A stretch of 64,000 nucleotides of DNA from Paenibacillus sp. yr247 (GCF_900103825.1 NZ_FNIF01000004.1:186001-250000), one strand, 5' to 3'; shown: positions 52,708-60,972, numbered from the stretch's first letter. Numbers and translations are program-made. The notes: generated by a model from the letters alone, not told the origin.

Positions 52708-53025
52708 TCACTCCGAGCTGTCTGTAAGTCTTGATATCGTTTGCTCCATGCGTTTCGTACGGGTTTCCGCCAGCTTCGCACTTTGAATCCATGTGATATA
52801 TTCTTTTTTATGGGAATAGGAGAGTTTATTGTAAACTAGATTAGCTTGTCCGTTTGCTTCCAGTAACACTTTGAAATCCTCCGGCAAATCCACGACGCGC
52901 GGCTCTACATCCTGATGAAGAGTAACCTGTACCCAGTCTCCGGGTACTTTACCAATCGCCGTACGAATCTGCTTGGTGTCGATTATTGTTCTGATTTCCT
53001 CCTGCAAAAACTGTTCCTCACCCAT
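52708..53025 (-). CDS. YdeI/OmpD-associated-type protein
   Basis: A 105-residue protein combining a DUF1905-like beta part (GDWVQVTLHQDVEPRVVDLPEDF) with the YdeI C-terminal helix NKLSYSHKKEYITWIQSAK and a KRMEQTI end. Such proteins are of unknown function. It lies 5 bp upstream of hrpB and is probably cotranscribed. Confidence 0.85.
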   Translation of the reverse strand: MGEEQFLQEEIRTIIDTKQIRTAIGKVPGDWVQVTLHQDVEPRVVDLPEDFKVLLEANGQANLVYNKLSYSHKKEYITWIQSAKLAETRTKRMEQTISRLTDSSE

Positions 53026-53075
53026 TCAATCGTGTATACTAGATTAGAATCTGGTCACTAAAGGAGAACTAAAAG

Positions 53076-53330
53076 ATGAATGTACATGAAGCGATAACCA
53101 AACATTCGAATGCGCAGCATTTGCATCTCGTAAGATTTGCAGAGCTGGATGCACAGCGCGAGCAAGCAATTGACGCTGCTGTCGATCTGTGCAGACGCGG
53201 GCTCCCTTTTACCGTTGATGCGATCAACGCGATTACAGCCCAAATCATCGCCCATGCTAAAGAAGGTATTTCTCCGCTCCGTTCTTATGTATCAAAGGAC
53301 ATGGTGATTGATTACGTATACAAGGGGTAA
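53076..53330 (+). CDS. YpbS-like DUF2533 protein
   Basis: An 84-residue soluble helical protein matching B. subtilis YpbS (VHEAITKHSNAQHLHLVRF at the start, AINAITAQIIAHAKEGI, VSKDMVIDYV at the end). Function unknown. AAGGAG precedes ATG. Divergent from the YdeI-hrpB unit and followed after 14 bp by a small membrane protein gene. Confidence 0.82.
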   Translation: MNVHEAITKHSNAQHLHLVRFAELDAQREQAIDAAVDLCRRGLPFTVDAINAITAQIIAHAKEGISPLRSYVSKDMVIDYVYKG

Positions 53331-53344
53331 GGAGATAAGTATCC

Positions 53345-53509
53345 ATGGGTATTCTAACTTTTATTTCACTGTTAATTATAGGTTCGGCATTCAGTGCCGG
53401 AATCTTGCTCCTGTTTAAGCGTAGAACTGCTCTAGGGATTATTTGTATCGGACTCTCTATTGTATGTTATATCGCTTATGCCTACATAGCAAACAAGTAC
53501 TTCGTTTAA
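53345..53509 (+). CDS. Small two-helix membrane protein
   Basis: A 54-residue protein with two hydrophobic helices (about residues 3-24 and 29-50) joined by KRRT. GGAGATAAG precedes the ATG and it is closely downstream of the YpbS-like gene, ending before a strong terminator, all of which support a real gene. Not recognised. Confidence 0.7.
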   Translation: MGILTFISLLIIGSAFSAGILLLFKRRTALGIICIGLSIVCYIAYAYIANKYFV

Positions 53510-53526
53510 CGAATTCATTGGTGTTC

Positions 53527-53560
53527 AGAACCGATCGGGTCACCCGATTCGGTTCTTTTT
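53527..53560. terminator. Bidirectional terminator
   Basis: AGAACCG.TCGGGT and ACCCGA.CGGTTCT arms followed by TTTTT, between convergent genes. Confidence 0.9.
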
Positions 53561-54198
53561 CATTTAAACAATCCATTTTCTTTTAATGTACCAAATACAA
53601 GGTCAAAATAAGCGACAGGGTGCGGGACCAAATCATCGATAGTTAGGAACATACTGGTCTCAGCTAACCGGCCGTTTAAACTCATTTTATAGCCACTTGC
53701 CGCTAGTTGATTTGTTTCTTGATGAACTAAACGCTCTAGGCCCTCCGCACTTACGGCGAATAAACCGCAAACCTCATCTGCCTGCAAAGTATAATGATGA
53801 AGCGATTGATCGCAGCGATATATAAACACATGACAAAACTCACGATCAATGAGATCCTCCGAAATGATATCTTCTTCAGCAAACATTCCGCAAGAAATGA
53901 ACTCGCTGAAATCAACCGTCAGCCCAAGCTCTTCCTCTAGTTCCCTCACACCCTCTTCCGTGGTTTCACCAGCCCCGAGATGCCCAGCACAAGATATGTC
54001 TAGCAAATTCGGGAACAGATCCTTCCCTGGGTGTCTTAACTGAAGTAATAGTTCAGGCTTTTGGCCCCCAAGGCTTACAATCCAACATTGAAATGTACGA
54101 TGCCACAGCCCTTTAGCATGTACTTCTGAGCGCGGAGCCGTCCCAAGCCATTTCATCTTTTCATCATAAATGTCGAACATCTCTTCTGACTTGTTCAA
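53560..54198 (-). CDS. NUDIX hydrolase, IDI/YfcD-like
   Basis: A 212-residue protein of the Nudix subgroup that resembles isopentenyl-diphosphate isomerase (FDIYDEKMKWLGTAPRSEVH, GLWHRTFQCWIV, then the box GHLGAGETTEEGVRELEEEL with GL). Start is TTG after GGGGAG; an ATG six codons later is possible. Substrate unknown. Confidence 0.87.
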   Translation of the reverse strand: MNKSEEMFDIYDEKMKWLGTAPRSEVHAKGLWHRTFQCWIVSLGGQKPELLLQLRHPGKDLFPNLLDISCAGHLGAGETTEEGVRELEEELGLTVDFSEFISCGMFAEEDIISEDLIDREFCHVFIYRCDQSLHHYTLQADEVCGLFAVSAEGLERLVHQETNQLAASGYKMSLNGRLAETSMFLTIDDLVPHPVAYFDLVFGTLKENGLFK

Positions 54199-54236
54199 AT
54201 TGCTCGCATTCTCCCCTCAATCCTTCAACATACGTG

Positions 54237-54491
54237 CTATCTGCGTGTTATTTTCGTTATTTTCATAGCATAAAGATCATCTTCCAGCGAACCCATTCTC
54301 TCCATCATTGTCCTGCTTGCATCTTCTATGGCCTGATTATAAATAGGTGCAGTCAATTGTTGGAACATGTAATCGATTAATTGCTCCGTTGCCAAGCGTC
54401 CTAATGTAATACCGTGATCCATATCCAAATGGCCTTGCAAATCATCAATCAGCAATTCCTTCTCTTCTCTTGGCAATTTCAACGGTTTCAT
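54237..54491 (-). CDS. DUF2164 family protein
   Basis: An 84-residue helical protein with the DUF2164 pattern (PREEKELLIDDLQGHLDMDHGI, LATEQLIDYMFQQL, IYNQAIEDA). Function unknown. ATG 54491 follows GAGG by 8 nt; it starts 10 bp after the Dabb gene stop on the same strand. Confidence 0.85.
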   Translation of the reverse strand: MKPLKLPREEKELLIDDLQGHLDMDHGITLGRLATEQLIDYMFQQLTAPIYNQAIEDASRTMMERMGSLEDDLYAMKITKITRR

Positions 54492-54501
54492 AAGGAGCGC
54501 C

Positions 54502-54810
54502 TCACTCAAAAACAGTCAAATCTATTTCTTGAAACCGGCTCACTTCTTTCATCCAACGCTCTGCGACATAATGGGTATGTACAGGATGGACATTGTAAGC
54601 CTCGTAAGCCGCTTGATCGGCAAATTCCATGGAGAATCCGTAGTCGTAATCGTTCTTCGCACTCACTTGACGAAATACTTCAAATTGCTCAACACCGGGG
54701 ATTGCTGCCAGCTCTTGCGCGCTCCCTCTCAGAAATTGTTCCGCTTCCGGCGTATCTTTACCTGCGTGCAAATTAAAAACAACCATATGTTTTATATGTT
54801 TTGAAGTCAT
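54502..54810 (-). CDS. Dabb-family stress-responsive A/B barrel protein
   Basis: A 102-residue ferredoxin-like alpha/beta barrel protein: KHMVVFNLHAGKDT, IPGVEQFEVFRQVSAKNDYDYGFSMEF and HPVHTHYVAERWM are typical. Usually a homodimer; function in bacteria unknown. First gene of a pair with DUF2164. Confidence 0.88.
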   Translation of the reverse strand: MTSKHIKHMVVFNLHAGKDTPEAEQFLRGSAQELAAIPGVEQFEVFRQVSAKNDYDYGFSMEFADQAAYEAYNVHPVHTHYVAERWMKEVSRFQEIDLTVFE

Positions 54811-54845
54811 CGTCTCTCTTCTCCTTTATTATCCATTTACACCTA

Positions 54846-55067
54846 TTATAGCGGATTTTGTATCAACGAACTATACAACCTGTTTGCTTCTTCCCTGCCC
54901 GATTCCGCCCTGCTTAGAGCTCGCTCGAGCTCCCACAGGCGATTCACTTCACTTGATTTATTTTCAACTTCTTCCCACATGACAATATGAGCTTTTTACG
55001 ACTAAATTTCCTGCATGCAACCATTTTCTTTGGCTGCTGCTAACTTCTGTACAAGCTCCTCAATCAT
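54846..55067 (-). pseudogene. Short helical gene with two in-frame stops
   Basis: A frame beginning MIEELVQKLAAAKENG (AAAGGG upstream) is interrupted by TAG (55004-55002) and TAA (54998-54996), then continues MWEEVENKSSEVNRLWELER to a stop at 54846. The continuous helical character on both sides of the stops suggests one decayed coiled-coil gene; two separate short peptides are the alternative. Confidence 0.4.
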
Positions 55068-55220
55068 GTTCACATCATCCCTTTCAAAATTCATTTACCC
55101 TACTAGACGCTACCCAGCTTCCATTGATTTCAACATATTTCCTAATTATGGAGAATAAAATCAACCGCAAGTGTACACGTTAAGGCTGAACGTTAAACTG
55201 CCTGAGAAAGGATGAACAAC

Positions 55221-55397
55221 ATGGAAAACAAGAAACATGCCGGCAATTACACAGGGACAAAGAATATGAACGCCAAAAATCAAGACTTAGAGTTCGTGAA
55301 TGACACATTAGAAAACGCGCCTAGCGTAACACCCGTCAACATAGCAAAAGACGATATCAGCGAAGATAATGAAGGACGGCAATTGAACCAAAAGTAA
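55221..55397 (+). CDS. Small hydrophilic protein
   Basis: A 58-residue Asn/Lys/Asp-rich protein without hydrophobic segments, preceded by AAAGGA and followed by an inverted-repeat terminator. Composition is like small spore or desiccation proteins, but no family was recognised. Confidence 0.6.
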   Translation: MENKKHAGNYTGTKNMNAKNQDLEFVNDTLENAPSVTPVNIAKDDISEDNEGRQLNQK

Positions 55398-55409
55398 AAG
55401 GGTTATCCT

Positions 55410-55467
55410 CCAATAGAGCAGTCTGCTATCTCAGAAATTTTTTGGAATAGCGGATTGCTCTATTTGG
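55410..55467. repeat. Inverted repeat
   Basis: Arms of about 20 bp (CCAATAGAGCAGTCTGCTAT and ATAGCGGATTGCTCTATTTGG) around a 17-nt loop. It may end transcription of the small hydrophilic gene. Its core ATCCGCTATT (inverted) is shared with the repeat cluster at 48279-48452. Confidence 0.6.
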
Positions 55468-55554
55468 CTTAGCTAAACTTGGCATCCCCCTCAACTTGCG
55501 ATACTAGGAAATGAGAAATTATGGATTTATCTAGTCTTGGGGGAGGTTGTCTCA

Positions 55555-55689
55555 TTGGAACAAGTCATCGTCATTGGAACAGGACCTTGCGGGTTGTCGG
55601 CAGCTATTGCCTTACAGCGCACGAGATTTTCATCGAAACGGGACGCATGCATGGTCTTGCTATCACCAAACATATCGTTTCAGAAATGA
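55555..55689 (+). pseudogene. ypdA: 5' remnant of YpdA-like FAD disulfide reductase
   Basis: TTG start 8 nt after GGGGGAGG. The first 20 residues (EQVIVIGTGPCGLSAAIALQ) are the FAD-binding start of bacillithiol disulfide reductase YpdA and relatives; the match then ends and a terminator follows at 55689. The body of the gene has been deleted while its expression signals remain. Confidence 0.7.
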
Positions 55690-55718
55690 ACCTCCAATCG
55701 AACTGATTGGAGGTTTTT
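55689..55718 (+). terminator. Terminator after the ypdA remnant
   Basis: 11-bp perfect stem AACCTCCAATC/GATTGGAGGTT followed by TTTAT. Confidence 0.85.
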
Positions 55719-55826
55719 ATATGAAAATATTTCCCATTTTTCATAGATTACTCTTCCATTGCGAACATTTGTTTGGTATAATTAAAACAAGAACAAATGT
55801 TCCAATTAGATGAGGAGGTTGTTAAC

Positions 55827-56129
55827 ATGATGAACACCAGTCACAATTTCCGTTTTATAGAGAGAGATTATTGGTATCACAAGGCATTGTGTGACACTGA
55901 CCATCTTCTTCCCGGACAGATTGACGCCATGTTGGACGAAGCACACAGCCATTACGCCGATTATACGTTCAAGTTTTATGACGACGGTTCGGTGATTATC
56001 ATAGACAACGACACGAACAACCGCATTAAGCCACGAGAGCTAACTGGGGCTGTATATGACTTTTACATTCGCAAGCGAATTTATTTAATTAAATCAAACT
56101 TGATGGAGAAACAACTCCAATATGCCTAA
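55827..56129 (+). CDS. Unknown 100-residue protein
   Basis: A soluble alpha/beta protein (RFIERDYWYHKALCDTDHL, YTFKFYDDGSVIIIDNDTNN). GAGGAGGT lies 7 nt before ATG 55827 and a strong terminator follows, so the gene is real. Not recognised. Confidence 0.75.
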   Translation: MMNTSHNFRFIERDYWYHKALCDTDHLLPGQIDAMLDEAHSHYADYTFKFYDDGSVIIIDNDTNNRIKPRELTGAVYDFYIRKRIYLIKSNLMEKQLQYA

Positions 56130-56137
56130 CAGAAGCT

Positions 56138-56184
56138 AAAAAAGGCCATCTGATATCGACAATTGTCCTTATCAGATGGCCTTT
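56138..56184. terminator. Bidirectional terminator
   Basis: Stem AAAGGCCATCTGATA/TATCAGATGGCCTTT between convergent genes. Confidence 0.9.
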
Positions 56185-56190
56185 ACTCTT

Positions 56191-56754
56191 TTATTTAACG
56201 CTATGATATCGAAAGCATGTTGGGATGTGATCGTTCACCATGCCAACCGCTTGCATATAGGCATAACAAATCGTCGAACCTACGAACTTGAAACCGCGTT
56301 TCTTTAAGTCTTTGCTCATAGCATCTGATATATCCGATGTGGCCGGCAATTGACTCATATCTTCCCATTGATTCTGGATTGGCTTCCCACCAACGAATCC
56401 CCAGATATATTGATCAAACGTGCCGAATTCTTGCTTCACCTTCAGAAAAGCTTTTGCATTCTGAACAACAGCTGCGATTTTCAATCGATTACGTACGATC
56501 CCTGTATTCTGCAGAAGCTCATTTAGCTTCTTATCCTCATAGTTAACAATGATCTGCGGATCAAATCCATCGAACGCTTCGCGATAGCTCTCTCGCTTCT
56601 TAAGAATCGTATACCAGCTTAGTCCCGCTTGTGCGCCTTCCAGAATAAGCATCTCGAACAAAAGGCGATCATCATGGACAGGAACACCCCATTCATGATC
56701 ATGGTAATCGAGATATAATGGATCCTCATTGACCCAACCGCATCTGACAGTCAT
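56191..56754 (-). CDS. tag: 3-methyladenine DNA glycosylase I
   Basis: A 187-residue base-excision repair enzyme. RCGWVNEDPLYLDYHDHEWG carries the N-terminal zinc ligands (Cys5, His18), LEGAQAGLSWYTILKKRE the base-pocket Glu, and the end has FVGSTICYAYMQAVGMVNDH with the second zinc pair. GAGGTGAG precedes ATG. Length matches E. coli Tag (187). Monocistronic. Confidence 0.95.
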   Translation of the reverse strand: MTVRCGWVNEDPLYLDYHDHEWGVPVHDDRLLFEMLILEGAQAGLSWYTILKKRESYREAFDGFDPQIIVNYEDKKLNELLQNTGIVRNRLKIAAVVQNAKAFLKVKQEFGTFDQYIWGFVGGKPIQNQWEDMSQLPATSDISDAMSKDLKKRGFKFVGSTICYAYMQAVGMVNDHIPTCFRYHSVK

Positions 56755-56834
56755 TTATACACTCACCTCATCCAGAAATAGAACGCATGTTCTATTTCAT
56801 TATAAAACCTATACGAATAGATGTCCAGTTCGAA

Positions 56835-57635
56835 TTAGCAAGGGGTAGGAATACCATAGAATTGTTTGGTATTATTCAGTATCGTCAGCGCTGCCTCTTC
56901 TACTGAAAGCTCGTGCAAAAGCGCAATCTGTTGAATTATGGCATGGATCATTCGTGGATGCGTCTCTTGTCCCTCAAAAGGGCCAACGAACGGCCATGGA
57001 CCATCGGTTTCGACCATTAGCAACCTAATCGGATAACTGCGAACAAGTGTGCGAATTTCTTCTTCATAAAGAACATCCGGTGTTATGGAAATGAAGTAGC
57101 CGGCTTGAACCATACGCTTCACCGTCGAAGGAGAACCTTTAAACCAATGGAAATGCGCCTTTTTAATGCCATGCTTCTGGAGCAGGTCGCACACGATGTC
57201 CGCATCTTCATACACAGCATGCAAGACAACAGGCTTAGCGGTATCAGCCGCCAGCTTTAAGAAGCTCTCAAGCAGCGCAACATAAGGAGCTAATTCAAAA
57301 ACATGCCCCTCAGCTTGAGCCTCTAGCCTCATATAGTAAGGCAAACCAATTTCACCAACAGCAATCATCGTTGAAACATGCTCACGGATCCAGGACATCA
57401 AATCATTCAGCTGATCTTCACTTGGCAGCTCTTGCTCAGGGTGAAAACCATAAGCTGCAAACACACGCTGTGGCGCAAGCTCGCGAAATCGATCCGTTGT
57501 CTTACAGGATGCCAGGTGTCTCGACACCGCTATTAACGCCTCGATTTGGCATTCAGATAATTCTGCCAACATTGTCTGCGCGGCAGATTCCGTATACATA
57601 TCTAGATGAACATGAGCATCAATAGCTTTTATCAT
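56835..57635 (-). CDS. TatD-family metal-dependent hydrolase in the thiamine operon
   Basis: A 266-residue TIM-barrel hydrolase. Metal ligands appear in DAHVHLD (about 6-12), VGEIGLPYY with its Glu, VVLHAVYEDAD, KKAHFHWFKGS and VETDGPW. TatD proteins are mostly DNases, but this copy is the last gene of a TPP-riboswitch operon for pyrimidine uptake, its start overlapping the ATPase gene. It may instead process the imported precursor, as the amidohydrolase YlmB does in Bacillus; that is inference. Confidence 0.85.
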   Translation of the reverse strand: MIKAIDAHVHLDMYTESAAQTMLAELSECQIEALIAVSRHLASCKTTDRFRELAPQRVFAAYGFHPEQELPSEDQLNDLMSWIREHVSTMIAVGEIGLPYYMRLEAQAEGHVFELAPYVALLESFLKLAADTAKPVVLHAVYEDADIVCDLLQKHGIKKAHFHWFKGSPSTVKRMVQAGYFISITPDVLYEEEIRTLVRSYPIRLLMVETDGPWPFVGPFEGQETHPRMIHAIIQQIALLHELSVEEAALTILNNTKQFYGIPTPC

Positions 57636-58395
57636 ACGTAATCTCCTGACGCAATAACCCTTGAATATGCTGCCGAAGCTCGTGAAATTTCGATTCCAGC
57701 ATGACAGCTTCCAGACGCGGCCTTACAAATGGGACGACCAACTCTTCTATAATTTTGGCCGGTTTGTTGGAGAGAACATAGATACGATCAGATAGGAACA
57801 GCGCCTCTTCAATACTATGTGTCACAAATAAAATGGAACGTTTGTTCTGTTCCCATATATTCAGCAGCCAGGCCTGCATGTCTTGGCGGGTTAACGCATC
57901 CAAGGATCCGAAGGGCTCATCTAAACACATGAGCTCTTGTGGACTAAGCAAAGCTCTCAGAAAGGAAACACGCTGCTGCATCCCTCCTGACAGAACATGC
58001 GGAAGCTCCTGCTCATAGCCGCCTAGCCCTACTTTCTGCAACCATTCTCTTGCTTTACTAAGCGCAGCGGTACGGGTTTCTCCAGCTACTTCCTGAGCAA
58101 GCGCGACATTCGACTCAATGGAGCGCCAAGGAAACAAAGCAGGCTGCTGCGGCATGTAACTAATCAAACCTTTGGTTCCGGTCACGTTTGCGCCATCCAG
58201 CCAAACTTCACCAGATGAAGGAGCTATGAGACCGCCAATAATGTGAAACAGGGTGCTCTTTCCGCTGCCGGATGGACCGATGATCGAAACGAACTCTCCC
58301 TCTTTGACGTGTAAAGAGATATCGCTCAGGACGGATACACGCTGTTTTTTGCCTGAGAACATATGATGAATGCCTCTAAGCTCTAATTTGCTCAA
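57619..58395 (-). CDS. thiZ: ABC transporter ATPase, ThiZ-like
   Basis: A 258-residue ATPase of the nitrate/taurine/HMP class. Walker A GPSGSGKST (about 41), Q-loop MPQQPALFPW, signature LSGGMQQR, Walker B LMCLDEPFG and H-loop FVTHSIEEA are complete. Start is TTG after GAAGGGG. It lies 16 bp after the permease gene and overlaps the TatD gene. Energises uptake of a thiamine pyrimidine precursor. Confidence 0.88.
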   Translation of the reverse strand: MSKLELRGIHHMFSGKKQRVSVLSDISLHVKEGEFVSIIGPSGSGKSTLFHIIGGLIAPSSGEVWLDGANVTGTKGLISYMPQQPALFPWRSIESNVALAQEVAGETRTAALSKAREWLQKVGLGGYEQELPHVLSGGMQQRVSFLRALLSPQELMCLDEPFGSLDALTRQDMQAWLLNIWEQNKRSILFVTHSIEEALFLSDRIYVLSNKPAKIIEELVVPFVRPRLEAVMLESKFHELRQHIQGLLRQEITYDKSY

Positions 58396-58411
58396 GTACT
58401 CAACCCCTTCC

Positions 58412-59179
58412 CTAAGATGACCGTTTCACGTTCCATCGAATGACGAGCTTCTCAAGCGCTGCAATGAGCCAGAAGAATAGCAAGCTGAGCACGACAATCA
58501 TAAGAATAGCCACAAATTCGCGGTCTGCTCGAAACGCAGATTTCTGCAAAATCATATAGTAACCAAGTCCAACGCCTCCACCTAGCCATTCCGCAATAAC
58601 GGCACCCATCACACTGTATGTCGCGGATATTTTGAGTCCGGTGAAGAGAAAGGGCAATGCGTGAGGCAGCTCTAATTTATAAAAGATTTGCCGTTTACTG
58701 GCACCAATCATCTGCATGTAGTTATACATATTGCGGTCCGTTTGCATAAAGCCGTCTAACGTGGACATCGTCACGGGAAAGAAACAAACAAGAGAAATTA
58801 ATAGTATTTTAGGTAAAATGCCAAAACCAAATAAAATGATTAGCAGCGGCCCCAGGGCAATCGTCGGAACATTTTGCGAGAGGATGAGGAGTGGATAAAA
58901 CCCAGCCTTTAGAGCAGGTACCCGATGTAGACAGCTAGCGACAATAACGCCACCCGTTACACCAACAATGAATCCAATCAACATCAAACGCAGCGTCGCG
59001 AACGTGTGCAGCCAAACCCGCGGCATATCCGTTGTACCGTCTTTCCAAATCTTGAGCGGACTCGGTAACAGCCAGCTCGCTGTCCCTCCCCAAGTCACCG
59101 CAAGCTGCCATATAAGCAGCAGAAGGATGACCACAACGATCGGTGGCCACCCCGCTTTGAACCAAATCTGCTGTTTCAT
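58412..59179 (-). CDS. thiX: ABC transporter permease, ThiX-like
   Basis: A 255-residue inner-membrane permease with six helices. The cytoplasmic EAA-type loop is QMIGASKRQIFYKLELPHALPFLFTGLK. Its ATG overlaps the stop codon of the thiamine-binding protein gene (TAATG). Second transport component of the riboswitch operon. Confidence 0.88.
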   Translation of the reverse strand: MKQQIWFKAGWPPIVVVILLLLIWQLAVTWGGTASWLLPSPLKIWKDGTTDMPRVWLHTFATLRLMLIGFIVGVTGGVIVASCLHRVPALKAGFYPLLILSQNVPTIALGPLLIILFGFGILPKILLISLVCFFPVTMSTLDGFMQTDRNMYNYMQMIGASKRQIFYKLELPHALPFLFTGLKISATYSVMGAVIAEWLGGGVGLGYYMILQKSAFRADREFVAILMIVVLSLLFFWLIAALEKLVIRWNVKRSS

Positions 59180-59469
59180 TATCTGTATTTCTCCGTCAAT
59201 TTGTCCATGGAGGCTCCGGACGGATTGAAGTATATTTTCACTTGAGAAATGACGTTAGGGCTGCCCATCTCAATCATCGCTGCATTCATATCTTGAATGA
59301 TAGCTAGAAGCTGGTCGAGTTCCCCTTCCATCGTCGTCTCCAGCGGGGACACGAAATATTTCACGCCGGATTTGGCGATAACTTCGATAGCACGATCTAC
59401 ATAAGGAATGACATCTTCATTATTTTTCGTTTTTGGAATGATTTGAATACTGACAAGTGCGTTAGCCAC
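59179..59469 (-). CDS. Thiamine-binding MTH1187/YkoF-like protein
   Basis: A 96-residue ferredoxin-like protein (ALVSIQIIPKTKNNEDVIPYVDRAI, SGVKYFVSPLETTMEGELDQL). The family binds thiamine or its pyrimidine part (YkoF, MTH1187). GTG at 59469 follows AAGGGG; the TTG at 59490 would overlap the site. It lies between the binding-protein and permease genes and may deliver or sense the imported pyrimidine. Confidence 0.85.
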   Translation of the reverse strand: MANALVSIQIIPKTKNNEDVIPYVDRAIEVIAKSGVKYFVSPLETTMEGELDQLLAIIQDMNAAMIEMGSPNVISQVKIYFNPSGASMDKLTEKYR

Positions 59470-59496
59470 TATAAATGCCCCTTCCAACAAATCGTG

Positions 59497-60495
59497 TTAT
59501 TTCGAGTTTACTGGCAAGAAATTGTTCGTAAATGCCGCGTCTACATCGATATTTTTTTCCAAAAGCTTATGGTCAAGCATCCAATTCGCATAATTTTCCC
59601 ATACCACGCGTTTTTGTTCGCCCCAACGAGGTGCGTCATCTTGATAGCGTGGGCTTAGCCACTTTTGACTTGCTACAACAAGCTTTTTATCCAGGTCAGG
59701 AACCGCTTTGATTAATATATTAGCTGCATCCTCCGGCTTGTTAATAGCGAATTGATATCCTTTCGCTGCTGCGGCCATGAACGCTTTAACGAGCTCCGGC
59801 TTCTCTTTGATCATTTTCTCATTCGTTGCAAGAACAGGTGTATAGTAATCTAGTTTATCCGAATATTTGTTCAAATAAATCATGTTCAGCGGCTCGCCGC
59901 GCAGCTCGGCATCCACACCCGTCCAAGCGTAGTAAATCCAGGCGAAATCAATATCCCGCTTCACCGCAGTGAAATAATCGGCATCCCCGATATTCACGAT
60001 CTTCACTTTACTTGGATCCGCTTTCTCAGATTGCATGAGAGAGTCAATCATCGCACTTTCGGAAGGTGCCCCCCAACCCCCATACGTTTTCCCTTGGAAA
60101 TCTTTGGGCGACTTAATGTTCTTCGCTACCGGCGATGCAAAACCGGATGTATTATGCTGAATGACAGCGGCAATGGAAACCAACGGAACACCTTGTATCC
60201 GTCCTTGTGTAATGCTTTCTTGGTAACTGACGCCGAACTCGGCTGCCCCCGAAGCAATCATCGCATCGGCTCCACCTTCACCAGGCCCAATAATTTGGAC
60301 ATTTAGTCCCTCTTTTTCAAAATAACCTTGGTCTTTTGCGACGTACAACCCCGTGTGATTTGTATTCGGTGTCCAGTCCAGAACGACCTTCACGTCCGTT
60401 AGCTGCTTGGCCGGTTTGGCAGCCTGATTACCGCAGCCAGACATGGCAACAGTTAAGCTAACCAGCATAAGTGGTGCAATTTTCTTCCATTTCAT
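59497..60495 (-). CDS. thiY: Substrate-binding lipoprotein, ThiY/NMT1-like
   Basis: A 332-residue lipoprotein. Residues 1-21 are a signal with lipobox VAMSGC. The NMT1/THI5-like domain has VVLDWTPNTNHTGLYVAKDQGYFEKEGL, the phrase PGEGGADAMIASGAAEFGVS and WIYYAWTGVDAE. ThiY binds N-formyl-4-amino-5-aminomethyl-2-methylpyrimidine in Bacillus. First gene of the operon, directly after a TPP riboswitch. Confidence 0.92.
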   Translation of the reverse strand: MKWKKIAPLMLVSLTVAMSGCGNQAAKPAKQLTDVKVVLDWTPNTNHTGLYVAKDQGYFEKEGLNVQIIGPGEGGADAMIASGAAEFGVSYQESITQGRIQGVPLVSIAAVIQHNTSGFASPVAKNIKSPKDFQGKTYGGWGAPSESAMIDSLMQSEKADPSKVKIVNIGDADYFTAVKRDIDFAWIYYAWTGVDAELRGEPLNMIYLNKYSDKLDYYTPVLATNEKMIKEKPELVKAFMAAAAKGYQFAINKPEDAANILIKAVPDLDKKLVVASQKWLSPRYQDDAPRWGEQKRVVWENYANWMLDHKLLEKNIDVDAAFTNNFLPVNSK

Positions 60496-60532
60496 TCTTT
60501 GTTTCCCCTCTCAGTACCTCTATTTAACCACA

Positions 60533-60558
60533 AGAAAAAGCCCCCGTTATCCGGGAGC
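60533..60558 (-). terminator. Riboswitch expression-platform terminator
   Basis: On the minus strand GCTCCCG/CGGGGGC closes a GATAA loop and is followed by TTTTTCTT. It lies between the TPP aptamer and thiY. Confidence 0.85.
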
Positions 60559-60618
60559 GCCATTAGTAGAAAATGATAAACCCATCCGAAACAGACCGAA
60601 TGGACGTGCATTTGTATG

Positions 60619-60712
60619 AATTCTCTACGCTGGCATTACCCAGATCAGATTAACGGTTAGTGACATCGCGGTCACAATCTCAGCCTGACTTCTCAAGCTC
60701 CCGTGGGTTCTT
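60619..60712 (-). promoter_or_regulatory. TPP riboswitch (THI element)
   Basis: Minus strand shows the conserved aptamer blocks: ACGGGAGCTTGAG, GGCTGAGA, then CTGATCTGGGTAATGCCAGC followed by GTAG. With the downstream terminator this makes a thiamine-pyrophosphate OFF switch for the thiY operon. Confidence 0.95.
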
Positions 60713-60853
60713 ATTGGTTTGACTATACCATACCTCATGTTCGCTATGAATGCAAACAAAACAGACAACTGTTCGATTTTGAACAAAGGATGTCAGGAGT
60801 TTTAGTTCATTGAGTATGACAGACCGCATAACAGTGGTTTTCGCTTATATTTT

Positions 60854-60960
60854 CTATCTTTTTGCAAGGTTTAATTGCCACGAAACCCCAAAACGATCTC
60901 CAACCCATCCAAACTTTTCACTAAATGGGTACGCCCCAAGCGGCATATTTACAATTTTAT
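60854..60960 (-). pseudogene. C-terminal remnant of a PhnB-like VOC protein
   Basis: The frame reads [20 protein letters not shown] followed by [11 protein letters not shown] and a stop, the typical end of PhnB/YfkA-like glyoxalase-fold proteins. The front of the gene is absent. Confidence 0.6.
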
Positions 60961-60972
60961 TACTCCTTCTAA

